A stretch of DNA of 64,000 nucleotides from CAVRTM01 sp963696105 (GCA_963696105.1 CAVOIP010000005.1:372001-436000), one strand, 5' to 3'. Counted from the first letter of the stretch, positions 33,311-43,199 are shown. Notes: generated from the sequence alone by a model not told the origin. Numbers and translations: made by a program.

Positions 33311-34432
33311 ATGCGAACCGTCGGGGTGGAGGAGGAGCTGCTGCTGGTGGACCCCGTCAGCGGCGAGCCGCTGTCGGTGGCCGACGCAGCGCTGCGTCGC
33401 GAGGAGCGCAGGCCCGAGGGCGCCGCGGCCGACGACCTCGAGGACGAGGAGACCGGCGGCACCCTGGACGGTGAGCTGCACCAGCAGCAGCTGGAGACCG
33501 ACACCCGGGCGCACACGGACCTCGGCGAGCTGGCCACCGAGCTGCTCGCGTGGCGACGTCGGGCCGGCGACGCGGCCCGCGCCGGGGGCGCGCGGGTTGC
33601 GGCGCTGGCGACGTCGCCGCTGCCGGTCACGCCGCGCACAACGCCCAAGGACCGGTACCTGCGGATGGCCGAGCAGTTCGGCCTGACCCAGTCCGAGCTG
33701 CTGACCTGCGGGTGCCACGTGCACGTCTCGGTCGAGTCGCCGGAGGAGGGCGTCGCCGTGCTGGACCGGATCCGCGTGTGGCTCCCTGTCCTGACCGCCC
33801 TCAGCGCGAACTCGCCGTACTGGCAGGGACGGGACACGCAGTACGCCAGCTTTCGGTCGCAGGCGTGGGGACGCTGGCCCTCGGCGGGCCCGATCGAGGT
33901 GCAGGGCTCGGTGCGGCGCTACCGGGAGATGGTGTCCACCCTGCTCGGGACGGGCGTCCTGCTGGATGAGGCCATGGCCTATTTCGACGCCCGGCTCTCG
34001 GCGCAGTACCCGACGGTGGAGATCCGGGTGGCCGACGTGTGCCTGCGCGCGGAGGACGCGGTGCTGCTCGCCGCGCTGTGCCGCGGGCTGGTCGACACGG
34101 CGGCCGAGGAGGAACGGCACGGCGGCGACGCCCCTGCGGTGCCGTCGGCCCTGGTCCGGCTGGCCACCTGGCGGGCGGGTCGCTCCGGCGTGGAGGACGT
34201 GCTGCTCGACCCGGCGGACTGGCGCCCGCGGCCGGCTCCCGACGTCATCGCGGCGCTGCTCGCCCACGTCCGCCCGGCGCTCGTGCGCTCCGGGGACCTG
34301 GCGCGGGTGGAGGCCGGGCTCGAGGACGTGCTGGCGCGTGGCACCGGCGCACGACGCCAGCGGGCGGTGCTGGAGCGGTCCGACCGCCTGTCCGACGTCG
34401 TGCTCGATGCCGTCGAGCTCACCTGCGGCTGA
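33311..34432 (+). CDS. YbdK-type carboxylate-amine ligase (GCS2 family)
   Basis: 373 residues from ATG 33311. The opening MRTVGVEEELLLVDP, ELHQQQLETDT, TCGCHVHVSVES, LSANSPYWQG, YPTVEIRVADVC and the length match YbdK/GCS2 glutamate-cysteine-ligase-like enzymes. E. coli YbdK shows weak gamma-glutamylcysteine ligase activity; actinobacterial paralogues mostly have unknown substrates. It lies 42 bp after the DUF72 gene, with its own CAGACT -10-like element, so it may be separately transcribed. Confidence 0.9.
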   Translation: MRTVGVEEELLLVDPVSGEPLSVADAALRREERRPEGAAADDLEDEETGGTLDGELHQQQLETDTRAHTDLGELATELLAWRRRAGDAARAGGARVAALATSPLPVTPRTTPKDRYLRMAEQFGLTQSELLTCGCHVHVSVESPEEGVAVLDRIRVWLPVLTALSANSPYWQGRDTQYASFRSQAWGRWPSAGPIEVQGSVRRYREMVSTLLGTGVLLDEAMAYFDARLSAQYPTVEIRVADVCLRAEDAVLLAALCRGLVDTAAEEERHGGDAPAVPSALVRLATWRAGRSGVEDVLLDPADWRPRPAPDVIAALLAHVRPALVRSGDLARVEAGLEDVLARGTGARRQRAVLERSDRLSDVVLDAVELTCG

Positions 34433-34482
34433 ATCGGTGCACAGGGCTGGACCGGAGCCGGCGAGCGGCGGACCATCAGGAC

Positions 34483-34881
34483 ATGACGGTGCAGCATGGC
34501 GACGAACGGCATCCTCTCGTGCAGGAGGACGGCCCCGCTCCGGGCCGCGACCTGGTGGTGCGCCCTGACGTCCGGACGGTGACCCTGCAGGCGGTCTCGC
34601 GCGGGGTGACCGTCCTGCGCGCCACCGTCCCTGAGCTGGCCCGCCGCCCGGTCGTCGCGGCCGCCCTCGCGGCGACGGCGACGGTCGGCACCCGCTTGGC
34701 CGTGCGGATCGCCGCCGAGGTGATCCAGGGTCAGCGCGGGTCCGGGGCCACGAGGGTGCAGGGCACCGTGGAGGTCGCCGTCGCCCCGGTCGAGGTGGTG
34801 GTGCACCACGTCGTCCACCATGTCGTGCACCACGTCAGCGTCCCGCCCCGGCCGCCCTGGCCCATCACCCCCGGCTGGTGA
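34483..34881 (+). CDS. Hypothetical protein with Val-Val-His-His repeats
   Basis: 132 residues from ATG 34483. The N-terminal half is polar, followed by a hydrophobic stretch (RRPVVAAALAATATVGTRLA), then VEVVVHHVVHHVVHHVSVP, where the unit VVHH repeats three times, and a Pro-rich end. The periodic His pairs could bind metal or heme, or form an amphipathic helix. I do not recognise a family. G/C third-position bias supports coding, and its 50-bp distance suggests cotranscription with the YbdK gene. Confidence 0.55.
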   Translation: MTVQHGDERHPLVQEDGPAPGRDLVVRPDVRTVTLQAVSRGVTVLRATVPELARRPVVAAALAATATVGTRLAVRIAAEVIQGQRGSGATRVQGTVEVAVAPVEVVVHHVVHHVVHHVSVPPRPPWPITPGW

Positions 34882-34953
34882 CCGGCCGGCTCCTGCCCCG
34901 CCGTCGGAGGCGCGCAAGGGCAGCCGGACGGCCACGCCGGCAGCGCCCTGTCG

Positions 34954-35664
34954 TCACGCGCGGGCGCCGTCCGGTGCCTCTGGCTGGAACCGGTAGCCCA
35001 TGCCCGGCTCGGTCACCAGGTGGCGCGGGCGCCCCGGGTCCGGCTCGAGCTTGCGCCGCAGCTGGGCCATGTAGACCCTGAGGTTCCCCCCTGCCGTCTC
35101 GTAGCCGGGACCCCACACCTCGGCCAGCAGCTGTCGCTGGCTCATGAGCTTGCCGGGGTGCCGGAGCAGGACCTCGAGCAGGTGCCACTCGGTCGGGGTC
35201 AGCCTGACGTCGGTGGACGACGCCCCCGCGGTGACGGTGACGCGACGGGCGGCCAGGTCCACCGTGGCAGCTCCGAAGGAGACGACCGGAAGGCTCTCGG
35301 CCGACGTGGCCCGGCGTGAGACCGCCCGGATGCGGGCGAGCAGCTCATCGACCGCGAACGGCTTGGTGAGGTAGTCGTCCGCGCCGGCGTCGAGGGCGTC
35401 CACCTTGTCCGTGCTGTCGCTGCGTCCGGACAGGATGATGATCGGCGCGGTGCTCCACCCACGCAGGCCGCGGACGACGTCGACCCCGTCGAGGTCGGGC
35501 AGACCCAGGTCCAGGATCACCACGTCGGGGCGGTGCCTGGCGGCCACCGCCAGCGCCTCGGCGCCGCTGGCGGCCGTGGTCACCTCGTAGTGACGCGCCC
35601 GCAGGTTGATCGACAGCGCGCGGACGATCTGGGGTTCGTCGTCGACCACCAGGACCCGGGTCAT
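34954..35664 (-). CDS. kdpE: KdpE response regulator
   Basis: 236 residues. The receiver domain has VLVVDDEPQ, phospho-acceptor Asp52 in VVILDLGLPD, and Lys101 in YLTKPF. The OmpR/PhoB winged-helix domain (LTPTEWHLLEVLLRHPGKLM, GGNLRVYMAQLRRKLEP, GMGYRF) occupies the C-terminal half. Its ATG overlaps the kdpD stop by 4 bp (ATGA). It should bind the direct-repeat array upstream of the kdp operon under potassium limitation or osmotic stress. Confidence 0.95.
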   Translation of the reverse strand: MTRVLVVDDEPQIVRALSINLRARHYEVTTAASGAEALAVAARHRPDVVILDLGLPDLDGVDVVRGLRGWSTAPIIILSGRSDSTDKVDALDAGADDYLTKPFAVDELLARIRAVSRRATSAESLPVVSFGAATVDLAARRVTVTAGASSTDVRLTPTEWHLLEVLLRHPGKLMSQRQLLAEVWGPGYETAGGNLRVYMAQLRRKLEPDPGRPRHLVTEPGMGYRFQPEAPDGARA

Positions 35665-38300
35665 GCACGGTCCTGCCCGGGCACGGGCCCGACCTGCGCG
35701 CCGAGCCGGTCCCGTGCGCGCTCCCGCAGCCCGGGCTCGGTGGCCGCGGCGTGCTCGTCGGGGGCGGGCGCGGCCGGCAGCGACACGACCATCGTCAGGC
35801 CGCCGCCCGGGGTCTCCTCCGGTGTCAGGGTGCCCCCCATCGCCTCGGTCAGTCCCCGCGACAGTGCCAGTCCGAGGCCGACACCGGTGGTGTTGTCCGT
35901 GTCGCCGAGGCGCTGGAACGGGGTGAACACCCGTTCCAGGTCTGCCGGGGGGATGCCCGGGCCCCGGTCGATGACGTGCAGCTCGACCCGGCCGCCGAGG
36001 CTGCTGCCGGTGACGACCGGCGGCGTCGCGGGCGGGGAGTACCGCTGGGCGTTGGCCACCAGGTTGGCGACGACCCGCTCGAGCAGACCCGGGTCGCCCT
36101 GCACGTACGGCAGGTCGTCGGGCACGTCGACGACGACCTGCCGCCCGCTCGGCCCCAGGTCGTCCAGGGCAAGGGGTACGACGTCCTCCAGGGCCACGGG
36201 CCGGTTCAGGACGGACAGGGCACCGGCGCGGAGTCGGCTCATGTCCAGGAGGTTGTCCACCAGACGGCTCAGCTGGTCGAGGGACTCGTCGGCGGTCAGC
36301 AGCAGCTCGGCGCGGTCCTGCGGCGTCCAGTCCACATCGCTGCCCCGCAGGCTGGTGACCGCCGCCTTCGCCGAGGCCAGGGGGCTGCGGAGGTCGTGCC
36401 CGACCGCGGCGAGCAGCGCCGTGCGCGTCCGGTCGGCCTGCGCCAGGGGTTCGGCGGCCGCGGCCGCCTCGGCCAGCCGGTGGCGCTCGAGGATCACGGC
36501 GGCCTGGGCGGCGAAGGCGCCGAGGACGCGCTGGTCCTCGGCCAGCAGGGGCCGCCCGCGCAGGGCGAGCATGAGGGTGTCACCGGCAGGGACCTCGGTG
36601 TCGGCGTCCTGGGGGCGTTCGCACCGCTCGGTGCCGGCACTGGCCACGACCGCCCACTCGTCGGCCGGGCCGCGGGCGGCCGCACCGTGGTGGTTCTCGG
36701 CGGCCGTCGTCAGCTCCAGCAGGGTGACCGACGAGAGCCCGAACGCCTCCCTGACCCGCTCCAGCAGGGCGGGCAGGGCCGTCTCGCCCCGCAGCACGCT
36801 GCCGGCGAGCGTGCCCAGGGTCTCCGCCTCCGCCGTCGCCCGTGCCGCCTGCCGGGTACGCCGGGCGGCCAGGTCCACCACGGAGCTGACCAGCACCGCG
36901 ACCACGACGAAGACACCGAGGGCCAGGACGTTGTTCGTCTCCCGGATGGTGAACCGGTGCAGCGGTGGCGCGAAGAAGTAGTTGAGCAGCAGCGACCCGC
37001 CGACGGCGGCCACCATGGCCGGCGCGAACCCGCCGACCAGGGCGACGACCACGACCACGAGCAGGAACAGCAGGACGTCGCTCACCAGGTTCAGGTGTGG
37101 CCGGGCAGGCACGAGCGCCAGCGTGAGCAGCACGGGGAGCAGCAGGCTGAGGACGTAACCCTCCCGCCGCCGGCGTCGGGTCAGGCTGCCGTGCAGGCGC
37201 GGCAGCCCGTAGCCCTTGCCCATCTGGTGGTGCGTCACGAGGTGGACGTCGATGTCGCCGGAGTGCCGGATGATGTCGGCGCCGATGCCCGGGCCGGTCA
37301 GCATCGCGGCCAGTCGCGAGCGGCGGCTGACGCCGAGCACGAGCTGCGTGGCGTTCTCCGCGCGGGAGAACTCCAGCAGGGCGTCCGGCACGTCGTCGCC
37401 GACGATCTGGTGGTAGGTCCCACCGAGGGTCTCGACAAGCTGTCGCTGCACCGCCAGGTCCGCGGGGTTGGCGCCGGTGAGCCCGTCGGAGCGGGTGACG
37501 TGCACCGCGAGCAGGTCGCCGCCGGAGGAGCGGGCGGCCACGCGTGCCGCGCGACGGATCAGGGTCTCGCCCTCTGGCCCCCCGGTCAAGGCGACGACGA
37601 CGCGCTCGCGGGCCTCCCACGTCCCCTCGATGGCGTTCTGCTCGCGGTACATCTGCAGCGCCTCGTCGACCTTGCCGGCGGTCCAGAGCAGGGCGAGCTC
37701 GCGCAGCGCGGTGAGGTTCCCGACGCGGAAGTAGTTGCCGAGCGCGGCGTCCACCTTCTCGGCCGAGTAGACGTTGCCGTGGGCCATCCGGCGGCGCAGG
37801 GCCTCCGGTGCCATGTCGACCAGCTCGACCTGGTCCGCCGCGCGCACCACCGCGTCGGGGATCCGCTCCCGCTGCGGCACCCCGGTGATCTTCTCGACGA
37901 CGTCGTTGAACGACTCCAGGTGCTGGATGTTCACCGTCGAGACGACCTCGATGCCCGCGGCGAGCAGCTCCTGGACGTCCTGCCAGCGCTTCTCGTTCCG
38001 CGAGCCGGGGACGTTGGTGTGCGCGAGCTCGTCGACGAGCGCCACGGCGGGGTGGCGGGCCAGCACGGCGTCGACGTCCATCTCGGTGAAGACGGCTCCG
38101 CGGTGGGTGAGCTCGTGGCGGGGGACGATGTCCAGGCCCTCGAGCAGCTCGGCGGTGTGCCGGCGGCCGTGGGTCTCCACGAACCCCACGACGACGTCGG
38201 TGCCTCGCTCGGCCCGCCGGCGCCCCTCGTCGAGCATCGCGTAGGTCTTCCCGACCCCGGGTGCCGCACCGAGGTAGACCCGTAGCTTGCCGCGCCCCAT
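35661..38300 (-). CDS. kdpD: KdpD sensor histidine kinase
   Basis: 879 residues from ATG 38300, which has GGGAGAG upstream; an in-frame GTG at 38324 is less likely. Order: KdpD domain with Walker A GAAPGVGKT at 11-19, a universal-stress-protein domain (~240-365), four helices (DUF4118, ~385-490), a GAF-like region, HisKA with VGHDLRSPL (His near 635), and a HATPase domain (DRGPGIPP, GVGLGLALSRG). It senses K+ limitation and phosphorylates KdpE. It lies 35 bp after kdpC and is uninterrupted, in contrast with kdpABC. Confidence 0.95.
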   Translation of the reverse strand: MGRGKLRVYLGAAPGVGKTYAMLDEGRRRAERGTDVVVGFVETHGRRHTAELLEGLDIVPRHELTHRGAVFTEMDVDAVLARHPAVALVDELAHTNVPGSRNEKRWQDVQELLAAGIEVVSTVNIQHLESFNDVVEKITGVPQRERIPDAVVRAADQVELVDMAPEALRRRMAHGNVYSAEKVDAALGNYFRVGNLTALRELALLWTAGKVDEALQMYREQNAIEGTWEARERVVVALTGGPEGETLIRRAARVAARSSGGDLLAVHVTRSDGLTGANPADLAVQRQLVETLGGTYHQIVGDDVPDALLEFSRAENATQLVLGVSRRSRLAAMLTGPGIGADIIRHSGDIDVHLVTHHQMGKGYGLPRLHGSLTRRRRREGYVLSLLLPVLLTLALVPARPHLNLVSDVLLFLLVVVVVALVGGFAPAMVAAVGGSLLLNYFFAPPLHRFTIRETNNVLALGVFVVVAVLVSSVVDLAARRTRQAARATAEAETLGTLAGSVLRGETALPALLERVREAFGLSSVTLLELTTAAENHHGAAARGPADEWAVVASAGTERCERPQDADTEVPAGDTLMLALRGRPLLAEDQRVLGAFAAQAAVILERHRLAEAAAAAEPLAQADRTRTALLAAVGHDLRSPLASAKAAVTSLRGSDVDWTPQDRAELLLTADESLDQLSRLVDNLLDMSRLRAGALSVLNRPVALEDVVPLALDDLGPSGRQVVVDVPDDLPYVQGDPGLLERVVANLVANAQRYSPPATPPVVTGSSLGGRVELHVIDRGPGIPPADLERVFTPFQRLGDTDNTTGVGLGLALSRGLTEAMGGTLTPEETPGGGLTMVVSLPAAPAPDEHAAATEPGLRERARDRLGAQVGPVPGQDRA

Positions 38301-38335
38301 GCCTTGCACTCTCCCACTCTCCACGGACCCCGGGC

Positions 38336-38993
38336 TCAGCGACCCGCGGCGTCGAGCGCGAGGTTGAGCTCGAGCACGTTGACCGTGGGCTCACCGAGGA
38401 ACCCCAGCGCGCGGCCCCGGGTGTGCCGGGCCACCAGCGTCCGGACGGTGCCCGGGCTCAGTCCGCGCACGCGCGCCACCCGGTCGACCTGCTGCGCGGC
38501 GTACGCCGGGCTGATGTCCGGGTCGAGACCGGAGCCGCTCGCCTGCAGCGCGTCGGGAGCGACCCGGCCCGGCGCGACGCCGTCGAGCCTCGCCGCGGCG
38601 GCGCGACGCTGCCGGTAGGCGGCGATGAGGTCCTTGTTCTCCGGGCCGAGGTTGGAGGCGCCGGTGGCGAGCGGGTCGTACCCCGTTCCGGCCGCCGACG
38701 GACGGCTCTGGAAGTACGCCGGGTCGGCTGCCGTGACGACGTTGCCGTCCGCGTCCTTCTTCGGCTTCCCGTCCTGCAGGACAGGTCGGGTGAACGCCTG
38801 CCCGATCAGGGCCGACCCCACGGGCCTGCCCGACCGGGACGAGCATCGACCCGTTGGCCTGGGAGCCCATCGCGACCTGGGCGACGCCCGTCATCGCCAG
38901 GGGGTAGGCAAGACCCACGATCACGGTCAGCGCCAGGAGCATCCGCACCGCGGCGGAGTACTGCCGCAGTGCTGGGGACGTTGAGGGTGCCAC
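38336..38993 (-). CDS. kdpC: KdpC subunit, interrupted by one extra base
   Basis: The start is GTG 38993 (MAPSTSPALRQYSAAVRMLL). One membrane helix (LALTVIVGLAYPLAMTGV) and the conserved ANGS block precede a +1 shift near 38825, after which VGSALIGQAFTRP, YFQSRPSAAGTGYDP, GSGLDPDISPAYAAQQV and TVNVLELNLAL continue. Corrected length is 218 residues, normal for KdpC. KdpC assembles with KdpB and increases ATP affinity. It sits 18 bp after kdpB and 35 bp before kdpD. The shift is most likely a sequence error. Confidence 0.9.
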
Positions 38994-39011
38994 GGGGGTG
39001 TCCTCCTTCTG

Positions 39012-41082
39012 TCAGCTGATGCCGGGGAGGTGGGACACCAGCAGGTCGATGAGCTTGATGCCGACGAACGGCGCGATGATGCCGCCGACGCCGTAGATGC
39101 CGAGGTTGCGGCGCAGCATCGACGCCGGCCGAGGCCGGGGTGTAGCGCACGCCGCGCAACGCCAGCGGGATGAGCCCGATGATGATGAGCGCGTTGAAGA
39201 TGACGGCCGAGAGGATCGCCGACTCCGGGCTGGCCAGCCGCATGATGTTGAGCGTGTCCAGCCCCGCGTAGACGCCGGCGAACATGGCCGGGATGATCGC
39301 GAAGTACTTGGCGATGTCGTTGGCGATGGAGAACGTCGTCAGCGACCCGCGCGTGATCAGCAGCTGCTTGCCGATCTCGACGATCTCGATCAGCTTGGTC
39401 GGGTTGGAGTCGAGGTCGACCATGTTGCCGGCCTCCTTGGCCGCCGACGTGCCGGTGTTCATCGCCACCCCGACGTCGGCCTGGGCCAGGGCCGGCGCGT
39501 CGTTGGTGCCGTCACCGGTCATGGCGACGAGGCGGCCGCCCTCCTGCTCGGCCTTGATCAGCGCCATCTTGTCCTCGGGGGTGGCCTCGGCCAGGAAGTC
39601 GTCCACCCCCGCCTCGTCGGCGATCGCCCTGGCGGTGAGCTGGTTGTCGCCGGTGATCATGACCGTGCGGATGCCCATGCGTCGCATCTCCTCGAACCGC
39701 TCGCGCATCCCCTCCTTGACGACGTCCTTGAGGTGGATCACGCCCAGTGCCCGGGCGGCCTGTCCGTCCAGGCGCTCGGCGACGACCAGCGGTGTGCCGC
39801 CCGCTGGTGGAGATGGCGTCGACGATGTCGCCGACGTCCCCGGACGGGTGCCCGCCGTGGTCGCGGACCCACCTCATGACCGCCGTCGCTGCGCCCTTGC
39901 GGATCTGCCGGCCGCCGTCGAGGTCCACGCCGCTCATCCGGGTCTGGGCGGTGAACGGGACGAAGTGGGCGGTGCCCAGCTCGCCCGGTGCCCGTTCGCG
40001 CAGGCCGTGGGCGGTCTTGGCCAGGACCACGATGGAGCGGCCCTCGGGGGTCTCGTCGGCCAGGCTGGACAGCTGCGCGGCGTCGGCGAGCGCGCCGTCG
40101 TCGACGCCGGGAACGGCGATGAACTCGGCGGCCTGCCGGTTGCCGAGGGTGATGGTCCCGGTCTTGTCCAGCAGCAGCGTGTTGACGTCGCCGGCCGCCT
40201 CCACCGCCCGGCCGGACATGGCCAGCACGTTGTGCTGCACGAGCCGGTCCATCCCGGCGATGCCGATGGCCGACAGCAGCGCCCCGATGGTGGTCGGGAT
40301 CAGGCAGACCAGCAGCGCGACGAGCACGATCAGCGACTGCTCGGCGCCCGAGTAGATGGCGAAGGGCTGCAGCGTCACGGTGGCCATCAGGAACACGATC
40401 GTCAGGCTCGCCAGCAGGATGTTCAGCGCGATCTCGTTGGGCGTCTTCTGCCGCGACGCCCCCTCGACCAGGGCGATCATCCGGTCGATGAAGCTCTCGC
40501 CGGGCCTGGCCGTGATCGGCCACGACGATGCGGTCGGACAGCACCTTGGTGCCGCCGGTGACCGAACAGCGGTCGCCGCCGGACTCGCGGATCACCGGGG
40601 CCGACTCGCCGGTGATCGCGGACTCGTCGACGCTGGCGACGCCCTCGACGACGTCGCCGTCCCCGGGGATGACCTCGCCCGCCTCGACCACCACCCGGTC
40701 GCCGAGCTGCAGCGCCGTGCCCGGGACGGCCTCCTCGGTGCCGTCGGCCAGCAGCCGGCGAGCCATCGTCTCGGTCTTGGCCCGCCGCAGCGTGGCCGCC
40801 TGGGCCTTGCCCCGGCCCTCGGCCACCGCCTCGGCGAGGTTGGCGAACACGACGGTGAGCCACAGCCACACCACGACCGACCACGCGAACACGGTGGGGT
40901 CGACGACTGCGAGCACCGTGGAGAGCACGCGCGCCGACCTCGACGACGAACATGACCGGGCTGTGCACCATCACGCGCGGGTCGAGCTTGCCGACGGCAG
41001 CCGGCAGCGAGGTCCACAGCATCCCCGGGTCGAGCAGGCCGGCTCGCACCCGTGCCGGTGCCTGCGCGTCGGGGGTGGTCAC
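39012..41082 (-). CDS. kdpB: KdpB P-type ATPase subunit, interrupted by four extra bases
   Basis: The start is GTG 41082 (MTTPDAQAPARVRAGLLDP). The reading frame moves by +1 near 40929, 40517, 39801 and 39120; removing one base at each gives 688 residues, the usual KdpB length. Visible landmarks are ITGESAPVIRESGGD, the phosphorylation motif LLLDKTGTIT, MSGVDLDGG, the hinge MTGDGTNDAPALAQADVGVA and the closing NLGIYGVGGIIAPFVGIKL region in the corrected frame. KdpB hydrolyses ATP to drive K+ uptake through KdpA. Conserved sequence resumes immediately after each shift, so the gene is probably intact in the organism. Confidence 0.92.
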
Positions 41083-41139
41083 GCGGCCGTCCTTTCCCGC
41101 GAGGTCGGTCGAGGGCGCTGTGGCCGGTGAGGAGAGGCA

Positions 41140-42803
41140 TCACAGGCCCTCCGCCATCGGTCCGAGGGCCAGCGCGGGGAAGAAGGTCAGGCCGGCGACG
41201 ATGAGGACGACGCCGACGAGCATCCCGACGTACAGCGGGCGATGGGTCGGCAGGGTGCCGGCGGTCGCGGGGACCGGCTGCTGGGCCGCCAGCGAACCGG
41301 CCAGCCCCAGCGCGAGCACGATGGGGATGAACCGGCCGCCGAGCATCACCAGACCGAGCGCGGTGTTGTAGAACGCCGGTGTTGGCGAGAGCCCGGCGAA
41401 CGCGGAGCCGTTGTTGTTGGTGGCGGACATGAAGGCGTAGAGCACCTCGGACAGGCCGTGCGGACCCGGGTTGAGGATCGACGGTCTTCGGCCCGGGCAG
41501 GCCCATCGCCAGGCCTGTCCCGGCCAGCACGAGCACCGGCATGGTCAGGATGTAGAGGGAGACGAGCTTGATCTCCCGGGCGGTGATCTTCTTGCCCAGG
41601 TACTCCGGGGTGCGCCCGACCATGAGCCCCGCGACGAAGACGGTCACGATCGGCGAGCACGAGCATCCCGTAGAGGCCGGAGCCGACCCCGCCGGGCGCG
41701 ACCTCGCCCAGGCCCATGTTGACGATCGCCAGCCCGCCGCCGAGCGCGGTGAACGAGGAGTGGAACGAGTCGACCGCTCCCGTGGACGTGCCGGTCGTCG
41801 ACGCCGCGAACAGCGACGAGGCGGCCGGGCCGAAGCGGGTCTCCTTGCCCTCCATCGACGCGCCGGCGAGCCGGAGCGCCGTGCCGGGATGGGCCGCCTC
41901 CAGCACCGAGATGCCGACCACGACCAGGCGCCCACAGGGAGGCCATCGCACCGAGGATCGCGTAGCCCTGCCGCTGGTCCCTGACCATCCGGCCGAAGGT
42001 GTAGGTCAGGCAGACGGGGATGAGCAGCAGCAGGAAGATCTCGAGGATGTTGGAGAAGGCGGTGGGGTTCTCGAAGGGGTGCGCCGAGTTGGCGTTGTAG
42101 AAGCCACCGCCGTTGGTGCCCAGCTCCTTGATGGCCTCCTGGGAGGCCACCGGCCCACCGGTGATGGTCTGCGACTGGCCCGGCCAGCGTGGTCACCGCG
42201 GTGCCGGAGGAGAAGTTCTGCACGGCGCCGAGGGCGACCAGGACGAGGGTGCCGACCACCGCGATGGGCAGCAGGATCCGCACGATGCTGCGCACGAGGT
42301 CCACCCAGAAGTTCCCGACCCGGTCGGTGCGTGACCGCGTGAAGCCCCGGACCAGGGCCACCGCGACGGCCAGGCCGACGGCGGCGGAGGCGAAGTTCTG
42401 CACCGCCAGCCCCGCCATCTGGACCAGGTGGCCCATGGTCGACTCGCCTGAGTAGGACTGCCAGTTCGTGTTGGTGACGAAGGAGGCTGCGGTGTTGAAC
42501 GCCTGGTCCGGCGCGACACCGGGAAAGCCCAGGCTCAGCGGCAGGTGCGGCTGAAACCGTTGCAGCGCATACAGACCGAGGACGGACACGGCCGAGAAGG
42601 CGAGCAGTGCCCGCGCGTACACCGGCCAGCGCTGGTCGGCCCTGGGGTCCACACCGACGACGCGGTAGATGGTTCCTTCCACGCGGGTGTCGTGGTCACT
42701 GGTGTAGACGCGGGCCATGAAGGCGCCGAGCGGTCGGTAGCACACGGCCAGGGCGGCGAGCAGCAGCCCGACCTGCAGGAGCGCCGGCGGTGGTGTCTGA
42801 CAT
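41140..42803 (-). CDS. kdpA: KdpA potassium-translocating subunit, interrupted by five extra bases
   Basis: The start is ATG 42803, 1 bp after the kdpF stop. Single extra bases near 42782, 42180, 41938, 41651 and 41479 each shift the frame by +1; corrected length is 552 residues against ~557 usual. Conserved blocks in successive frames: CYRPLGAF, NTAASFVTNTNWQSYSGEST, GTNGGGFYNANSAHPFENP, FTALGGGLAIVNMGLGEV, GRTPEYLGKKITARE and FMSATNNNGSAFAGL, which include the K+ selectivity-filter regions. KdpA is the channel-like K+ subunit of the complex. All shifts are insertions, pointing to contig error rather than decay. Confidence 0.92.
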
Positions 42804-42804
42804 C

Positions 42805-42894
42805 TCAGAAACGCTCGGGAAGCAACAGGGCCGCGACGAGGTAGCCGAGGAGGAGGACGGAGAGGACGAGGCCGGCGGCGTTCTCGAGGCTCAC
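42805..42894 (-). CDS. kdpF: KdpF small subunit
   Basis: 29 residues, MSLENAAGLVLSVLLLGYLV followed by AALLLPERF, starting at GTG 42894. The single hydrophobic helix and terminal PERF are the KdpF hallmarks. It stabilises the KdpABC complex in the membrane. It overlaps the preceding 27-codon gene by GTGA and ends 1 bp before kdpA, so all three are translationally coupled. Reading frame intact. Confidence 0.88.
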   Translation of the reverse strand: MSLENAAGLVLSVLLLGYLVAALLLPERF

Positions 42895-42974
42895 AGCCGC
42901 TCGACCCCCTTGAGGACCAGCGCCATGCCGGCGAAGCACACGACGGTGACGATCACGAACACCAGGTCGGCCAT
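42891..42974 (-). CDS. 27-residue membrane peptide, first gene of the kdp operon
   Basis: It starts at ATG 42974 with GGAG seven bases upstream and encodes MADLVFVIVTVVCFAGMALV followed by LKGVERL. One hydrophobic helix with a basic, amphipathic end is evident. The stop TGA overlaps the kdpF GTG, indicating translational coupling. Similar very short peptides precede kdpF in other actinobacteria as I recall, but usually go unannotated. It may be a second small regulator or stabiliser of the Kdp complex; function is inference. Confidence 0.7.
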   Translation of the reverse strand: MADLVFVIVTVVCFAGMALVLKGVERL

Positions 42975-43015
42975 CAGGGACTCCAGTCGTCAGGTGGCCT
43001 GCTCGACCACACGAC

Positions 43016-43021
43016 GATTCT
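43016..43021 (-). promoter_or_regulatory. Candidate -10 CAGAAT of the kdp operon
   Basis: On the minus strand CAGAAT lies about 40 bp before the ATG at 42974. The direct-repeat array begins ~30 bp further upstream, a suitable position for an activator. Confidence 0.4.
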
Positions 43022-43050
43022 GGTTTTCCGCACCGGGGCAGCGCCCGGTA

Positions 43051-43100
43051 CTAACGGCCCCCTAACGCGGACGCGCCGGATCCTGACACCGCCCTGACAC
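43051..43100. promoter_or_regulatory. Direct-repeat array, candidate KdpE operator
   Basis: On the minus strand two copies of GTGTCAGG start 11 nt apart (plus 43082-43089 and 43093-43100), and two copies of CGTTAG start 11 nt apart (plus 43051-43056 and 43062-43067). Tandem half-sites with one-turn spacing are what OmpR/PhoB-type dimers bind, and KdpE is such a regulator encoded in the same operon. Confidence 0.55.
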
Positions 43101-43199
43101 GGCGGGCCCCGGGAGCGTGGGCTCCTCGCCGGGCGCCCCTCCCCGCGGCCGGCTGGACGCCCGCCGTCAGAGGAAGCCCCCGCCGGCGTGACCTCGGAG

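Noticed and set aside
35751..38285. 844-codon open frame on the plus strand opposite kdpD
   Set aside because: It is the antisense shadow of a complete, well-conserved histidine kinase; long antisense frames are expected at this G+C content and it has no recognisable domain.
38336..42803. kdpABC as true pseudogenes
   Set aside because: Every conserved motif is intact, all shifts are single extra bases, corrected lengths are normal, and kdpD, kdpE, kdpF are uninterrupted; contig error is simpler.
42975..43199. ydaO-type c-di-AMP riboswitch upstream of kdp
   Set aside because: I could not find the conserved riboswitch core; the region instead carries direct repeats typical of a response-regulator site and a short leader.
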